NCBI GenBank assembly: GCA_030041435.1
Contig: JASHNW010000115.1
Coordinates: 102,921 to 166,920 of the forward strand
Reading direction: 5' to 3'
From: Acidobacteriaceae bacterium
Lineage (GTDB): Bacteria; Acidobacteriota; Terriglobia; Terriglobales; Acidobacteriaceae
DNA: 64,000 nt
The notes beneath the pieces are model-generated. The model was not told the origin of the DNA and did no database searches. It saw only the letters and a list, made by a program, of their open reading frames with translations. How positions within the stretch are numbered: position 1 is the first letter of the stretch; each line of letters starts with the position of its first letter. Shown in pieces: positions 8,740-17,220 of this stretch. The position numbers and the translations under genes are program-made.

Positions 8740-10167
8740 TTATAGGTTCTCTTCCTCCTTTTCGTTGGCCGAGGATCGCCGGCCGGAACGCTGCAGCCGC
8801 AACGCCTTCAGCAGCAGGGTGATGGCCAGCCCCCCGCAACACACCGCGCCCGTGACGGCCGCTGTGCGGGGGAAGAAGACCATTGCCGTGCCAAGGCCCA
8901 GCAGCAGGATGGCCACCCCAATCATCAGCGGAGCTTCCGCCGGGCCCAGAAGCCGCGGTTTGGTCAGGGCCGTACCGGCGGCGCTCCCCATGGCCAAAAC
9001 GCCGGTGGCGGCCCGGCCCGCGCTGCTGCGCGCCGAACTCCGCAGGCGCCGCTGCCTTCCCCGCCCCTCCACCGGCCTCACTCGGGCTCCCTGACTCAGC
9101 ACGATCTCGGTAGCGTTCTTCAGGTCGTCGCGGTACATCTGCCGCATGGCGTGGGCGAAATCCTCGTTTTCGACCACTACATCCAGCTCGTAATTGCCTA
9201 CCCAGCTGGCAATGTTCAGGTTCGTCGACCCGACCCGCGACCATCTTTCGTCGGCGACAGCAGTCTTGGCATGCAACATGCTGCCGTTCCACTCGAAGAT
9301 GCGCACGCCGGCCTCCAGCAGAGTCCGGTAGCCCACGCGCGACAGGGCGCGCACGACCGGGATGTCGCTGGTCCGCGGCACCAGCAGGCGGACATCGATG
9401 CCATCCAGCGCCGCGGCGCGCAGCGACTGCACATAGGTCGGCGTGGCAAAAAAGTACGCATCCGTCAGCCAGATCGACCGGCGCGCAAGAGCGGCAATCA
9501 GCAGGTCGAGCCGGTAGAGACTGCCCGTGCCCGGCCGGCTCGGAACGATGCGCAGCGCCACGTTGCCCGCCGCCAGCATCTGCGCAGGCTCGATCGCCGG
9601 GGACTCAATCGGATCTTCGCTTCGCAATGAGTTCCACACCCGCGCAAAGGCCCGATTCAGGCTTGCGACGGCGGGGCCCTCCATGCGGATGCCGGTGTCG
9701 CGCCACGGTGCGAGGCCCCGCTTCCCGTCACCGAGCCAGGCTTTGCCGACGCACAACCCCGACACAAATCCGATCCGGTCATCGACGATGATGATCTTCC
9801 GATGATCGCGCTGCAGAGAGTCGAGCAAGTCGTCAAGGCGCGGCCGGCGGAAGCACCGTACCTGCACGCCGGCCTGCCGCACCCTGCGCCAGAAGAGAAA
9901 CGAGCTGGATCCCAGCGCTCCGAACCAGTCGTAGATGACGCGGACCTGGACCCCCTCGCGCGCCTTTACCGCCAGCAGTTCGGCAAACTCGCGCCCGACG
10001 GTATCGGCATGCACGACATATGTTTCGAAATGGATGGTCCGCTTCGCGGCGCCGATTGCCTCGATCCAGGCGGGATAATTTTCCGCAGCGTCTTTGAGGA
10101 GGCGGATACTGTTCCCCGCGATCAGCGGAGCGCCTGCCATTCTCGAGAATGCGCGGTCGGCGAGCAT
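8740..10167 (-). CDS. Phospholipase D-domain / cardiolipin synthase-like protein
   Basis: 475 residues with two HKD (HxKx4D) motifs: DHRKIIIVDDRIGFVSG in the N-terminal half and LHAKTAVADERWSRVGSTNLN in the C-terminal half. These are the two half active sites of PLD-superfamily cardiolipin synthases and phosphodiesterases. Unlike classical ClsA, the membrane anchor is C-terminal: two hydrophobic segments (MIGVAILLLGLGTAMVF and VTGAVCCGGLAITLLL) follow the catalytic part and the protein ends in a charged tail. Start at 10167; an in-frame Met nine codons later is an alternative. The gene ends 73 bp before the EEP gene and is probably co-transcribed. Substrate (phosphatidylglycerol or another phosphodiester) is not determined by sequence. 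Confidence 0.85.
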   Translation of the reverse strand: MLADRAFSRMAGAPLIAGNSIRLLKDAAENYPAWIEAIGAAKRTIHFETYVVHADTVGREFAELLAVKAREGVQVRVIYDWFGALGSSSFLFWRRVRQAGVQVRCFRRPRLDDLLDSLQRDHRKIIIVDDRIGFVSGLCVGKAWLGDGKRGLAPWRDTGIRMEGPAVASLNRAFARVWNSLRSEDPIESPAIEPAQMLAAGNVALRIVPSRPGTGSLYRLDLLIAALARRSIWLTDAYFFATPTYVQSLRAAALDGIDVRLLVPRTSDIPVVRALSRVGYRTLLEAGVRIFEWNGSMLHAKTAVADERWSRVGSTNLNIASWVGNYELDVVVENEDFAHAMRQMYRDDLKNATEIVLSQGARVRPVEGRGRQRRLRSSARSSAGRAATGVLAMGSAAGTALTKPRLLGPAEAPLMIGVAILLLGLGTAMVFFPRTAAVTGAVCCGGLAITLLLKALRLQRSGRRSSANEKEEENL

Positions 10168-10493
10168 TCGATTTCCGCTCCAATGTCCCTGCAGGATGCA
10201 CCAGGGTCACAGTACTCCTGCACCTGGCGGCTTGTCGTTCCCGACGCCGTTCTGCTGGCCGTAGCACGCGATCTGTACAGCGCGGTTGCTGCGACGCGCT
10301 CCCGCAGGGCTTCCGAAAAGGGCATGAGGATCCCATGCTCCCGACGATGGTTACGACGTTGCTGTGCTTCGGCCTGAGCTGCGAAGCCCCAGGCTGCGGA
10401 AGCTCTTCACCTGCTCCCACTTCTACGTCGAGCGGCGGAGATCCCACCGCATGCAGCCTTTCCATGCGTTGTTCCAATTTGCAGTGGGGGCAG
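10168..10493. other. Intergenic region, no supported gene
   Basis: About 325 bp between the methyltransferase and phospholipase genes. On the minus strand a stretch would encode YSCPHCKLEQRMERL, reminiscent of a zinc-ribbon start, but the frame has no proper start and becomes compositionally random, so at most it is a decayed small gene. Confidence 0.35.
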
Positions 10494-11549
10494 CTATAAG
10501 CGCGCGACCAGAAGCTGCCCTGCGCCGCGGTTCCTGAAGAGAGGTATCGCTTCTTCCGGGATGCCGACCTGCTGGGCGAACGCTTCAAAGTCTGGATGTT
10601 CCAGACGGACGTGGGTGAACCCGGCCCGGCGGGCCAATCCTTCCAGTTCGCCATCGTCATAGAAATGGAGCCGCGATGCCATGGGCTCGGGCGCTGCGGG
10701 CGTCCCGCTCAATTCTTTGGTCCCCGTGAACAGGACTAACCGTCCCCCCGGAGCCAGCACGCGACAGATCTCACCGAGGACCCGATCCGGGTGCGAGAGG
10801 AAGCCGAAGACCCCGGTCATGACGGCGCAGGTGAATGCGTCGTCGCGAAACGGGAGCGCCTCTGCGTCGGCCTGGCGAATCTCCAGACGGCCGGCTTCGA
10901 TGGAGTCGCGGTTCAGTTCGGAGGCGGTGCGCACCATGTCGGCGCTGTGGTCGATGGCCGCGGCGCGGCAGCCGCTTTGGAGCGCGTCGTGCAGGAAGGC
11001 CCCGCCGCCGCAGCCGATTTCGACAAGGTAGTCGGAGGGCTGCAACTGGAGGACTTCAAGGACGGCGAGGAAATTAGGCCGGTGGTAAATGGGGTCGCGA
11101 TACGTGGCGCGCGCCTGTGGCCCGGTCGGGCGGCGCGCGCGGCGATCCGTAACCCAGTCCCCGAGTTGCTGGGGCGCGGAGGCGGCCAGCAGAGGCGCGA
11201 GCACCTGGCCAGCCAGCCAGCCTGCGGTTTCGAGAGCGTCGCCGCCCACCAGCAGGATCGGGTCCGGTTGCTCCAGCGCGACCAGGGTACCGCCGGCCGC
11301 GGGTTCAAAGCGAAGCTGGACGGACTGGGTGTTTGGCGGCTGCCAGGCGGGCGGGATCCATTCAACCGCAATTTCTTCAGGGGGATTCCACCGAGTCACG
11401 CATCCGACTGGATCGCCGTTTTGCAGGAGCTGGCCCTGCCGGCCGGGCTGCAGCTCAATGCCGAGCCGATTCAATGCCAGGCGGAGCTCATCCACGATGG
11501 CGTCGAACGCTGCCGCAGGTTCCAGGTCTACTTCGAAAGTGACTCGCAT
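10494..11549 (-). CDS. SRPBCC (AHSA1-like) domain fused to a class I SAM methyltransferase
   Basis: 351 residues in two parts. Residues 1-~145 look like an AHSA1/START-type ligand-binding domain (VTFEVDLEPAAAFDAI, then NPPEEIAVEWIPPAW and VQLRFEPAAGGTLVALEQ). Residues ~160-351 are a SAM-dependent methyltransferase: motif I LVEIGCGGGAFL, acidic AAIDHSADMV, motif DAEALPFRDDAFTCAVM and ICRVLAPGGRLVLF. The fusion suggests a hydrophobic ligand bound by the first domain may be the methyl acceptor; that is inference. Divergent from the radical SAM gene at 11676, with a CRP/FNR-type palindrome in the 126-bp gap. Confidence 0.82.
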   Translation of the reverse strand: MRVTFEVDLEPAAAFDAIVDELRLALNRLGIELQPGRQGQLLQNGDPVGCVTRWNPPEEIAVEWIPPAWQPPNTQSVQLRFEPAAGGTLVALEQPDPILLVGGDALETAGWLAGQVLAPLLAASAPQQLGDWVTDRRARRPTGPQARATYRDPIYHRPNFLAVLEVLQLQPSDYLVEIGCGGGAFLHDALQSGCRAAAIDHSADMVRTASELNRDSIEAGRLEIRQADAEALPFRDDAFTCAVMTGVFGFLSHPDRVLGEICRVLAPGGRLVLFTGTKELSGTPAAPEPMASRLHFYDDGELEGLARRAGFTHVRLEHPDFEAFAQQVGIPEEAIPLFRNRGAGQLLVARL

Positions 11550-11624
11550 CGCGTCCTCGCGCGGGAAACAGTCGAGCCAGGGAGCGCAGGGACAGTGTAG
11601 TCCTCAGGCGCACCCCGGTTCGTT

Positions 11625-11642
11625 ATGTGACTCAAATCACAT
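11625..11642. promoter_or_regulatory. CRP/FNR-family palindrome upstream of the radical SAM-hemG pair
   Basis: ATGTGA-N6-TCACAT is a perfect match to the CRP-type consensus TGTGA-N6-TCACA with one extra paired base on each side. Its centre is 42.5 bp before the annotated ATG of the radical SAM gene. A class II activator site (centre about -41.5) would put transcription initiation at the start codon, i.e. a leaderless message; there is no Shine-Dalgarno before that ATG. It could also serve the divergent methyltransferase gene. Confidence 0.6.
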
Positions 11643-11675
11643 CCGACAACCCACCGCTCCTGCCAACCTGTAGCC

Positions 11676-12923
11676 ATGGACATCCGCCAGGCCATGACCA
11701 CACTTGACTACGACCGCGCGCCGTTTCTTGCGATTTGGGAAACGACGCAGGCCTGCGACCTCGCGTGCAAGCACTGCCGCGCCTCTGCGCAGCCGCTCTC
11801 TCACCCCAGCCAGCTCACCACCGCCGAGGCCACCAACCTCATCGACCAGATCGCCGATCTCCAGGTCCCCCTCTTTGTCTTCACCGGCGGCGACCCATTG
11901 AAGCGTCCGGACATCTTCCAGCTCATCCAGCACGCGTCGCTGCGAGGCGTGCACGCCGCGCTCACGCCCAGCGCTACGCCTCTGCTTACCCGCGACGCGA
12001 TCTTCCGCATGAAGGAGTCCGGCCTGTCGCGTCTCGCCGTCTCCCTCGACGGCTCGGTGCCGGAAATTCACGATTCCATCCGCGGTATCCCGGGTACCTG
12101 GCAGCGGACCCTGCTGGCCATCGAGTGGGCCAACCAGGCCGGCCTGCCCATCCAGGTCCACACCGTGGTGAGCCGGCTGAACATCGCCGACCTCGACAAT
12201 CTCTCCGTCCTGCTCACGCAAAAGAACATCGTGATGTGGAGCTTCTTCTTCCTCGTCCCCGTCGGCCGCGGCAAAACCGACGACCTGCTCACCGCCCAGG
12301 AATTCGAAGACGTCTTCGCGAAGATGTGGGACCTGACCAAACGCGTCCCATTCGCCATCAAAACCACAGAAGCGATGCATTACCGGCGCTACCTCATCCA
12401 GCAGCGCATGAAGGAAGGCCGGCCCACAACCGGCGTGCACGACGACGCGGGTGCTGCGCCGACTCTCCCGCACGGGCATCCGGGTGGCCATCCAGGAGGG
12501 TGGACCTCCGGCCGAGGCACGGGCTCTGAAGCCCAGGCCGTCGGCTGGGCCACCAAGCGCGTCAACGACGGACGCGGCTTCGTCTTCATCTCCCACATCG
12601 GCAAGGTCTACCCCAGCGGATTCCTGCCCATCGAAGGCGGCGACCTGCACAAAGACACGCTCGCCCACATCTACCAGGAGTCGCCCATCTTCGTGAAGCT
12701 GCGCGACTCAGATCTCCTCCACGGCAAGTGCGGCGCGTGCGAGTTCCGCAATATCTGCGGCGGCTCGCGCGCCCGCGCCTACGCCGTCACCGGCGATGTG
12801 CTGGCCGAGGAGCCCTGCTGCATCTATCAGCCGCGCGGCTACCACCCCGACCCGGCACAAAAGGACGCTTCCCGCGTGTGTGCCGCACATGATCTCATTC
12901 AATTAGAAGTGGCGCACTCCTGA
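11676..12923 (+). CDS. Radical SAM/SPASM protein, TIGR04053-like (AhbD/NirJ-related)
   Basis: 415 residues. The radical SAM cluster motif CDLACKHC (CxxxCxxC) is at ~27-34, preceded by FLAIWETTQA as in the TIGR04053 family. The C-terminal SPASM region has CGACEFRNICGG and ends near EEPCC, supplying ligands for auxiliary Fe-S clusters. Relatives act on hemes or peptides (AhbC/AhbD, NirJ); the next gene is protoporphyrinogen oxidase, so a heme-related job is likely, but the reaction is unknown. A Gly/His/Pro-rich insertion (~250-285, with PHGHPGGHPGGW) separates the barrel from the SPASM part. Start is ATG 11676 or the Met six codons later (MTTLDYDRAP); neither has a clear Shine-Dalgarno, consistent with leaderless translation. 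Confidence 0.85.
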   Translation: MDIRQAMTTLDYDRAPFLAIWETTQACDLACKHCRASAQPLSHPSQLTTAEATNLIDQIADLQVPLFVFTGGDPLKRPDIFQLIQHASLRGVHAALTPSATPLLTRDAIFRMKESGLSRLAVSLDGSVPEIHDSIRGIPGTWQRTLLAIEWANQAGLPIQVHTVVSRLNIADLDNLSVLLTQKNIVMWSFFFLVPVGRGKTDDLLTAQEFEDVFAKMWDLTKRVPFAIKTTEAMHYRRYLIQQRMKEGRPTTGVHDDAGAAPTLPHGHPGGHPGGWTSGRGTGSEAQAVGWATKRVNDGRGFVFISHIGKVYPSGFLPIEGGDLHKDTLAHIYQESPIFVKLRDSDLLHGKCGACEFRNICGGSRARAYAVTGDVLAEEPCCIYQPRGYHPDPAQKDASRVCAAHDLIQLEVAHS

Positions 12924-12965
12924 GGCAACGCGCCACTGCGAGGCAGATACGGATAAGCTGAGAAT

Positions 12966-14456
12966 ATGGCCGCAACCGCCCAAGCGTCGAAGTGCCGAAT
13001 CGCCATCGTCGGCGGCGGAATTGCCGGCCTCAGCGCCGCATGGGCCCTCGAAAAGGCCCGTCGAGCGAACCCGGAGACCGGCCAGGAGATCGAGTACGCT
13101 CTCTACGAAGCCGGGCCGCGACTCGGCGGCGTCATCGCCTCCGAGACGATCGATGGCTGCGTCGTCGAAGGCGGCCCCGACTCCTTCCTGACCGAAAAAC
13201 CCGCCGCGGCCCAGTTGTGCCGCGAGCTCGGCATTGGCGATCAGCTGCTCCCTTCGAATGACGCGCAACGCAAGACCTACATCCTCGTCCGCAACCGCCT
13301 CGTGCCGCTGCCCGACGGGCTCATGTTCATGGTGCCGACCAGGCTGGTGCCCACCGCGCTCACCCCGCTCTTCTCCTGGTCCACCAAGCTGCGCATGGCG
13401 CGCGAATATCTCTTCCCGCCCGCGCCCGTGGGTCACGACGAGTCCGTAGCCGACATGACCCGGCGACACTTCGGCCAGGAAACCGTCGACCGCCTTGTCT
13501 CACCGCTGCTCTCCGGCGTCTACGGCGGCGACGCCTCCGAGCTCAGCGTGCGCGCCGTCTTGCCGCGCATGGTGCAGATGGAGCAGCAGCACCGCAGCCT
13601 GACCCGCGCCATGCTGGCCGCGCGCAAAAAGGCGCCCCATCCCACGCAGCCCGCAAGCCGCTCGCTCTTCACTACCCTGCGCGGCGGCATGAGCCAGATG
13701 GTCGACGCCATCGCCGCCCAGCTGCTGCCCGGCGCCGTGCACCTCGAAACGCCCGTACACGCCATCACCGGTGTGGAGAAACTCGTGCGCGGACTGCCCT
13801 CCGCCCACGCCGGCTGGACGGTGGAAACCGCCTTCGAAAAGAAGCTCTGTCATGGCGTCATCCTCGCCCTGCCCGCGTGGTCCACCGCCGGCCTCCTGCG
13901 TTTCATCGACCATCCTCTTTCCGAGGCCCTCGCCGGCGTTTCCTACAGCTCCTCCATCACCGTCACGCTCGGCTACGACAGCAGCGATCTCGCGAAGCTG
14001 CCGCCGGGCTTCGGCTTCCTCGTCCCCACCGTCGAGAACCGGGCCATGCTGGCCTGCACCTTCGTCCATACCAAATTCGCCGGCCGCGTTCCGCCGGATA
14101 AAGGGCTGCTCCGCTGCTTCCTCGGAGGCTCCGGCAACGACCGGCTGCTCGACGAGTCGAACGAAACCCTCACCCGCATGGTGCTCCAAGACCTCGACGA
14201 GATTCTCGATCTCAGAGCGAAGCCCACTTTCGTTCGCATCCATCGCTCGCGCCACGCCATGGCGCAATACGGAGTCGGCCACCTCGAGCGCATCCATTTG
14301 GTCCGCGACCGCGTTGCCGCGCTGCCCGGCCTCGCGCTCGCCGGCAACGCCTATCACGGCATTGGCGTGCCGGACTGCATCCGTACCGGCGAGGAAGCAG
14401 CGAAAGCCGTGCTGGAATTCCTGGCAAAGCAGCCTGCCGCCGCCTGCGCGCACTGA
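12966..14456 (+). CDS. hemG: Protoporphyrinogen/coproporphyrinogen oxidase (HemY/HemG flavoprotein type)
   Basis: 496 residues, slightly longer than typical. The FAD dinucleotide-binding motif RIAIVGGGIAGLSAAWALE lies near the N-terminus, followed by LYEAGPRLGGVI, and the C-terminal FAD contact region reads LALAGNAYHGIGVPDCIRTGEEAA. It oxidises the porphyrinogen ring late in heme synthesis; whether proto- or coproporphyrinogen is the substrate cannot be told from sequence alone. It follows the radical SAM gene by 42 bp on the same strand and probably shares its promoter and CRP/FNR-type control. It ends 29 bp before the convergent lipoprotein gene. Confidence 0.9.
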   Translation: MAATAQASKCRIAIVGGGIAGLSAAWALEKARRANPETGQEIEYALYEAGPRLGGVIASETIDGCVVEGGPDSFLTEKPAAAQLCRELGIGDQLLPSNDAQRKTYILVRNRLVPLPDGLMFMVPTRLVPTALTPLFSWSTKLRMAREYLFPPAPVGHDESVADMTRRHFGQETVDRLVSPLLSGVYGGDASELSVRAVLPRMVQMEQQHRSLTRAMLAARKKAPHPTQPASRSLFTTLRGGMSQMVDAIAAQLLPGAVHLETPVHAITGVEKLVRGLPSAHAGWTVETAFEKKLCHGVILALPAWSTAGLLRFIDHPLSEALAGVSYSSSITVTLGYDSSDLAKLPPGFGFLVPTVENRAMLACTFVHTKFAGRVPPDKGLLRCFLGGSGNDRLLDESNETLTRMVLQDLDEILDLRAKPTFVRIHRSRHAMAQYGVGHLERIHLVRDRVAALPGLALAGNAYHGIGVPDCIRTGEEAAKAVLEFLAKQPAAACAH

Positions 14457-14485
14457 GCCGCTGCTTCGGCCATCCCGAATGAAGA

Positions 14486-15613
14486 CTAAGACAGCGGCGC
14501 GCGTCTGCGCCTGCGCCGCCGCCACACCAGCCAGCTCAGAATCAGCGCAGCGGCGACCAGGCAGATCAGATTCGACCCAACCCACAACACCGATCGCGAC
14601 AGCCATCCTATCCGCTCGGCGCGCTGGGCCTGCGCTGCCGGAATCACGACCGTCTGGCTCCAGTTCATCGCCAGCAGGCGCGGCAGGAATCCCTGCCGAA
14701 TACACCCTTCCAGGTTATAGACGCCGATGTGCGGCGTGAAGTGGCTGGCGACAATCAGGTCGCGTGAGAATTCTGTCCAGTCCAGCGGACCGTTGCCTTG
14801 TCCCGGAGTGCCCAGGCCATCGGTGCTGCCCACCGTAATGCCCCACGCATTTCGCCCGAGCGACCAGATCATCGCTGCACCCACGCGCCGAGCACTGGTT
14901 GTGTAGAGCATCAGGTAATTCTGGTCGCCGCGCACGTCCACGGTCCCCAGCAGCCGGTCCGCCAGCGACGAGTGCACCGCACGCTCTGCCGGGACATACG
15001 GCATGGCGTAAATTTGCACCGGATAGCCCCACGTGTGGATCAGTCCGATCAATTCTGCATAAGCCTTTCGCGCGCGCCTCAGGCGGCCGAGTTCGACACT
15101 GCGGCCCAGCAGCGTCATGGCCAGGCGCCAGCGATGCCCGCGCAGCTGTCCCAGCGCGGCGAAGTTCGGCTCGATATCCAACCCCACCGCTGCCCAGTGC
15201 AGGTTGTTCGCGCTGGTCCACTGTTCAAAGGCGGTCAGGCGCGCTGCGGCTTCCTGCGCGTTGTCGGCGTTCAGGTAGTAGCCCTTCTCTTTGGCCAGCA
15301 TGATCCAGGCGATGACGGGGATACCCTGCTGATGCAGCGTGCGGACCAGATTGGCCCGCTGCGCAGAAAAATCGAGCGTGGGCACGGCAATCGTTGCGTG
15401 CAGCGACTGCAACTGGGTGAGAACCCCGGGTTGCGCGAACAGGCTCTGTGCTTCATCCAGCCCCTGATCGCAACAGGCGAACCCCAGTTGCGGCTGCATG
15501 CCCGGCCCCTGCACACGCAGCTCTCCGGCAGGGCGCTTCGAACACCCTGAGGGCAGCAGGAAGCCCGTTACCAGCACGATGAGCAACGCACGACGAAAAG
15601 CGAACCCCGCCAT
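14486..15613 (-). CDS. Predicted lipoprotein with C-terminal membrane anchor, unknown function
   Basis: 375 residues from the ATG at 15613. The N-terminus (AFRRALLIVLVTGFLLPSGC) is a lipoprotein signal with lipobox LPSGC, so Cys ~22 should be lipidated. The middle looks like a TIM-barrel/glycoside-hydrolase-like domain (GFACCDQGLDEAQ, IPVIAWIMLAKEKGYY, AAVGLDIEPNF, HIGVYNLEGCIRQGFLP), with the DIEPNF acidic pair a possible catalytic site; this is inference. A hydrophobic helix (ICLVAAALILSWLVW) and an Arg-rich end (seven consecutive Arg) close the protein, so both ends may be membrane-tethered. It starts 10 bp after the membrane protein gene and is co-transcribed with it. Confidence 0.75.
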   Translation of the reverse strand: MAGFAFRRALLIVLVTGFLLPSGCSKRPAGELRVQGPGMQPQLGFACCDQGLDEAQSLFAQPGVLTQLQSLHATIAVPTLDFSAQRANLVRTLHQQGIPVIAWIMLAKEKGYYLNADNAQEAAARLTAFEQWTSANNLHWAAVGLDIEPNFAALGQLRGHRWRLAMTLLGRSVELGRLRRARKAYAELIGLIHTWGYPVQIYAMPYVPAERAVHSSLADRLLGTVDVRGDQNYLMLYTTSARRVGAAMIWSLGRNAWGITVGSTDGLGTPGQGNGPLDWTEFSRDLIVASHFTPHIGVYNLEGCIRQGFLPRLLAMNWSQTVVIPAAQAQRAERIGWLSRSVLWVGSNLICLVAAALILSWLVWRRRRRRRAPLS

Positions 15614-15623
15614 ACTCCAGCCG

Positions 15624-16664
15624 CTACGCCCGCTCTCCCCGCAGCTTCGCCAGCAGCACCAGGAAACCCGCGACAGCAATCGCATTGAACACAATCTTTC
15701 CGTAGAAATCGATGCGCAGCCAGTGGCCGCTGCCCGCGAATCCCGCCACCATGCAGACCAGCGTGCCAGCAAACGCCAGCCACCAGCGGTGCAGATCGCT
15801 CCATTGCGGCGATGCCGTCCAGTGGCGAAACAGGAGATACGTAAGCAACGCCCATGCCACGCCGGCCGCCATCAGTGTCTGAAACGGAAAGCGCGAATGC
15901 GAGGAGGGAGAAAAGTTCGGAGCCATGAGCAAATACCAGGGAAGGCCCAGAACCAGTGCGACCAGCCCAATCGCCCATGCCGGAGGCGTGGAGCGCGAAG
16001 CCACCACGTGGCCCGTGCCGCGAATGAGCCAGGCCTCGACGCCCAGCAGCACCATCGCCGCCAGGCCCGCCAGCACGGTCACAGCCGCCGGGTGGTAGGG
16101 CGGAACATGGAAGACCATGGGGCGGACGCGCTTGATCCAGGCGTACCAGGCCATGCGCGAGCCCAGCAGAAACAGCACCGCTGCGACGATCATGCCGCGC
16201 GTGCCCAGCCAGAGCTGCTCGCGGCGCTTCCGGTAGAACAGCTCCGTCACCTGCACCGGTATCAACACCACCCATACGCTCTCATAGCCGAGCATGAAGA
16301 GAAAATAGAGCCAGTTCACGCCCCACAGCCGGCCATAGGCGGCGTTGACGCCGGGAAACGGCAGAGGCGCCAGCGAGGTTTGCTGCACAATGAACTCTTC
16401 GGCAATGGAGAGAGCCAGACCCAGCATCAGCAGACTCGGCCAGCCGCCGCGCCAGCGCCGCACGGCCTCGCGGATGAGAAGCGCCCCGCAGCCCCAGACG
16501 AGCATTTCCGGCACCAGCGCGAAGATCACGCTGGTTTTGGTGGCGCCGCTCAGCACCTCGGCGATGAAGGGCGAGAGAAAGACCAGCGTCAGGACCGGCC
16601 CGGGAAACCGAGGCTTTCCGCCTGCCGATTCCAGCAAGACTTCGCCGCCCAATGTCTGTTCCAT
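15624..16664 (-). CDS. Polytopic membrane protein, unknown function
   Basis: 346 residues from the ATG at 16664 (MEQTLGGEVL), chosen because CCGGAGAACAAC provides a Shine-Dalgarno; a GTG ten codons upstream is possible but poorly placed. About eight to nine hydrophobic segments are visible. The segment LALSIAEEFIVQQTS has a glutamate pair in a helix, reminiscent of CPBP-type proteases, but the other CPBP motifs are not obvious, so I do not assign that family. Divergent from the MarR gene at 16724 across 59 bp holding an inverted repeat, so likely MarR-regulated together with the downstream lipoprotein. Confidence 0.72.
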   Translation of the reverse strand: MEQTLGGEVLLESAGGKPRFPGPVLTLVFLSPFIAEVLSGATKTSVIFALVPEMLVWGCGALLIREAVRRWRGGWPSLLMLGLALSIAEEFIVQQTSLAPLPFPGVNAAYGRLWGVNWLYFLFMLGYESVWVVLIPVQVTELFYRKRREQLWLGTRGMIVAAVLFLLGSRMAWYAWIKRVRPMVFHVPPYHPAAVTVLAGLAAMVLLGVEAWLIRGTGHVVASRSTPPAWAIGLVALVLGLPWYLLMAPNFSPSSHSRFPFQTLMAAGVAWALLTYLLFRHWTASPQWSDLHRWWLAFAGTLVCMVAGFAGSGHWLRIDFYGKIVFNAIAVAGFLVLLAKLRGERA

Positions 16665-16698
16665 GTTGTTCTCCGGTGTGTTTATCTTATTCACTAAG

Positions 16699-16711
16699 AT
16701 TCTTGTAGAAT
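16699..16711. promoter_or_regulatory. Inverted repeat between marR-type gene and membrane protein gene
   Basis: ATTCT-TGT-AGAAT, perfect 5-bp arms with 3-nt centre, lies in the 59-bp divergent gap 13 bp before the MarR start. Size and place fit an autoregulatory MarR operator controlling both directions. Confidence 0.5.
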
Positions 16712-16723
16712 GAACTGAGAATC

Positions 16724-17185
16724 ATGTCAAGCGAAAAGCACTCCCGAACCGTCTCCGCTCTCCATCGCGCCGTGCGCCTTTTCATCGCCGGCTCCAGCCT
16801 GTACAGCCAGCGGGTCGCGGACAAGCTGGGCCTGCACCCCACTGACATGCAGTTCCTCAACCTGCTCGACTTGCTCGGCCCCATGACGCCGGGCATGCTG
16901 GCGCAGTGCAGCGGGCTCTCGTCCGGAGGCGTCACCGTGGTTCTCGACCGGCTGGAAGGCGCCGGCTACGTCCGCCGTTCCAGCAATCCATCGGACCGCC
17001 GCAGCGTCGTCGTCAGTCTGGTGCAGACGCGGCAGAAGCGCGTCACGGCAAATTACGACGCACCGCACAGCCAGTTCGAGTCCGTGATCGCGCAGTTCTC
17101 CGACCAGGAGCTCGCGACCGTCCTGCGCTTCTTCACTTCCGCAAATGCGACGCGGCCCCAGATGGAGGGCCGCGCCGGGAAATAA
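16724..17185 (+). CDS. MarR family transcriptional regulator
   Basis: 153 residues, typical MarR length. The winged helix-turn-helix is clear: PTDMQFLNLLDLLGPMTPGMLAQCSGLSSGGVTVVLDRLEGAGYVRR, followed by the wing residues NPSDRRSVVV. Flanking helices would form the dimer and ligand pocket. Divergent from the membrane protein/lipoprotein pair, which are its probable targets via the 16699-16711 repeat. The inducer cannot be guessed from the sequence. Confidence 0.88.
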   Translation: MSSEKHSRTVSALHRAVRLFIAGSSLYSQRVADKLGLHPTDMQFLNLLDLLGPMTPGMLAQCSGLSSGGVTVVLDRLEGAGYVRRSSNPSDRRSVVVSLVQTRQKRVTANYDAPHSQFESVIAQFSDQELATVLRFFTSANATRPQMEGRAGK

Positions 17186-17220
17186 TGCAATGTTCTTAGG
17201 TTCTCTTCGGCAGGCGCTCG

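Noticed and set aside
10200-10510. Possible minus-strand zinc-ribbon mini-gene (YSCPHCKLEQRMERL)
   Set aside because: No start codon or ribosome binding site in the right place, and the frame loses any protein-like pattern after ~20 residues.
15850-16664. CPBP-type intramembrane protease for the membrane protein at 15624-16664
   Set aside because: Only an EE pair in one helix is seen; the FxxxR and histidine motifs of CPBP were not found.
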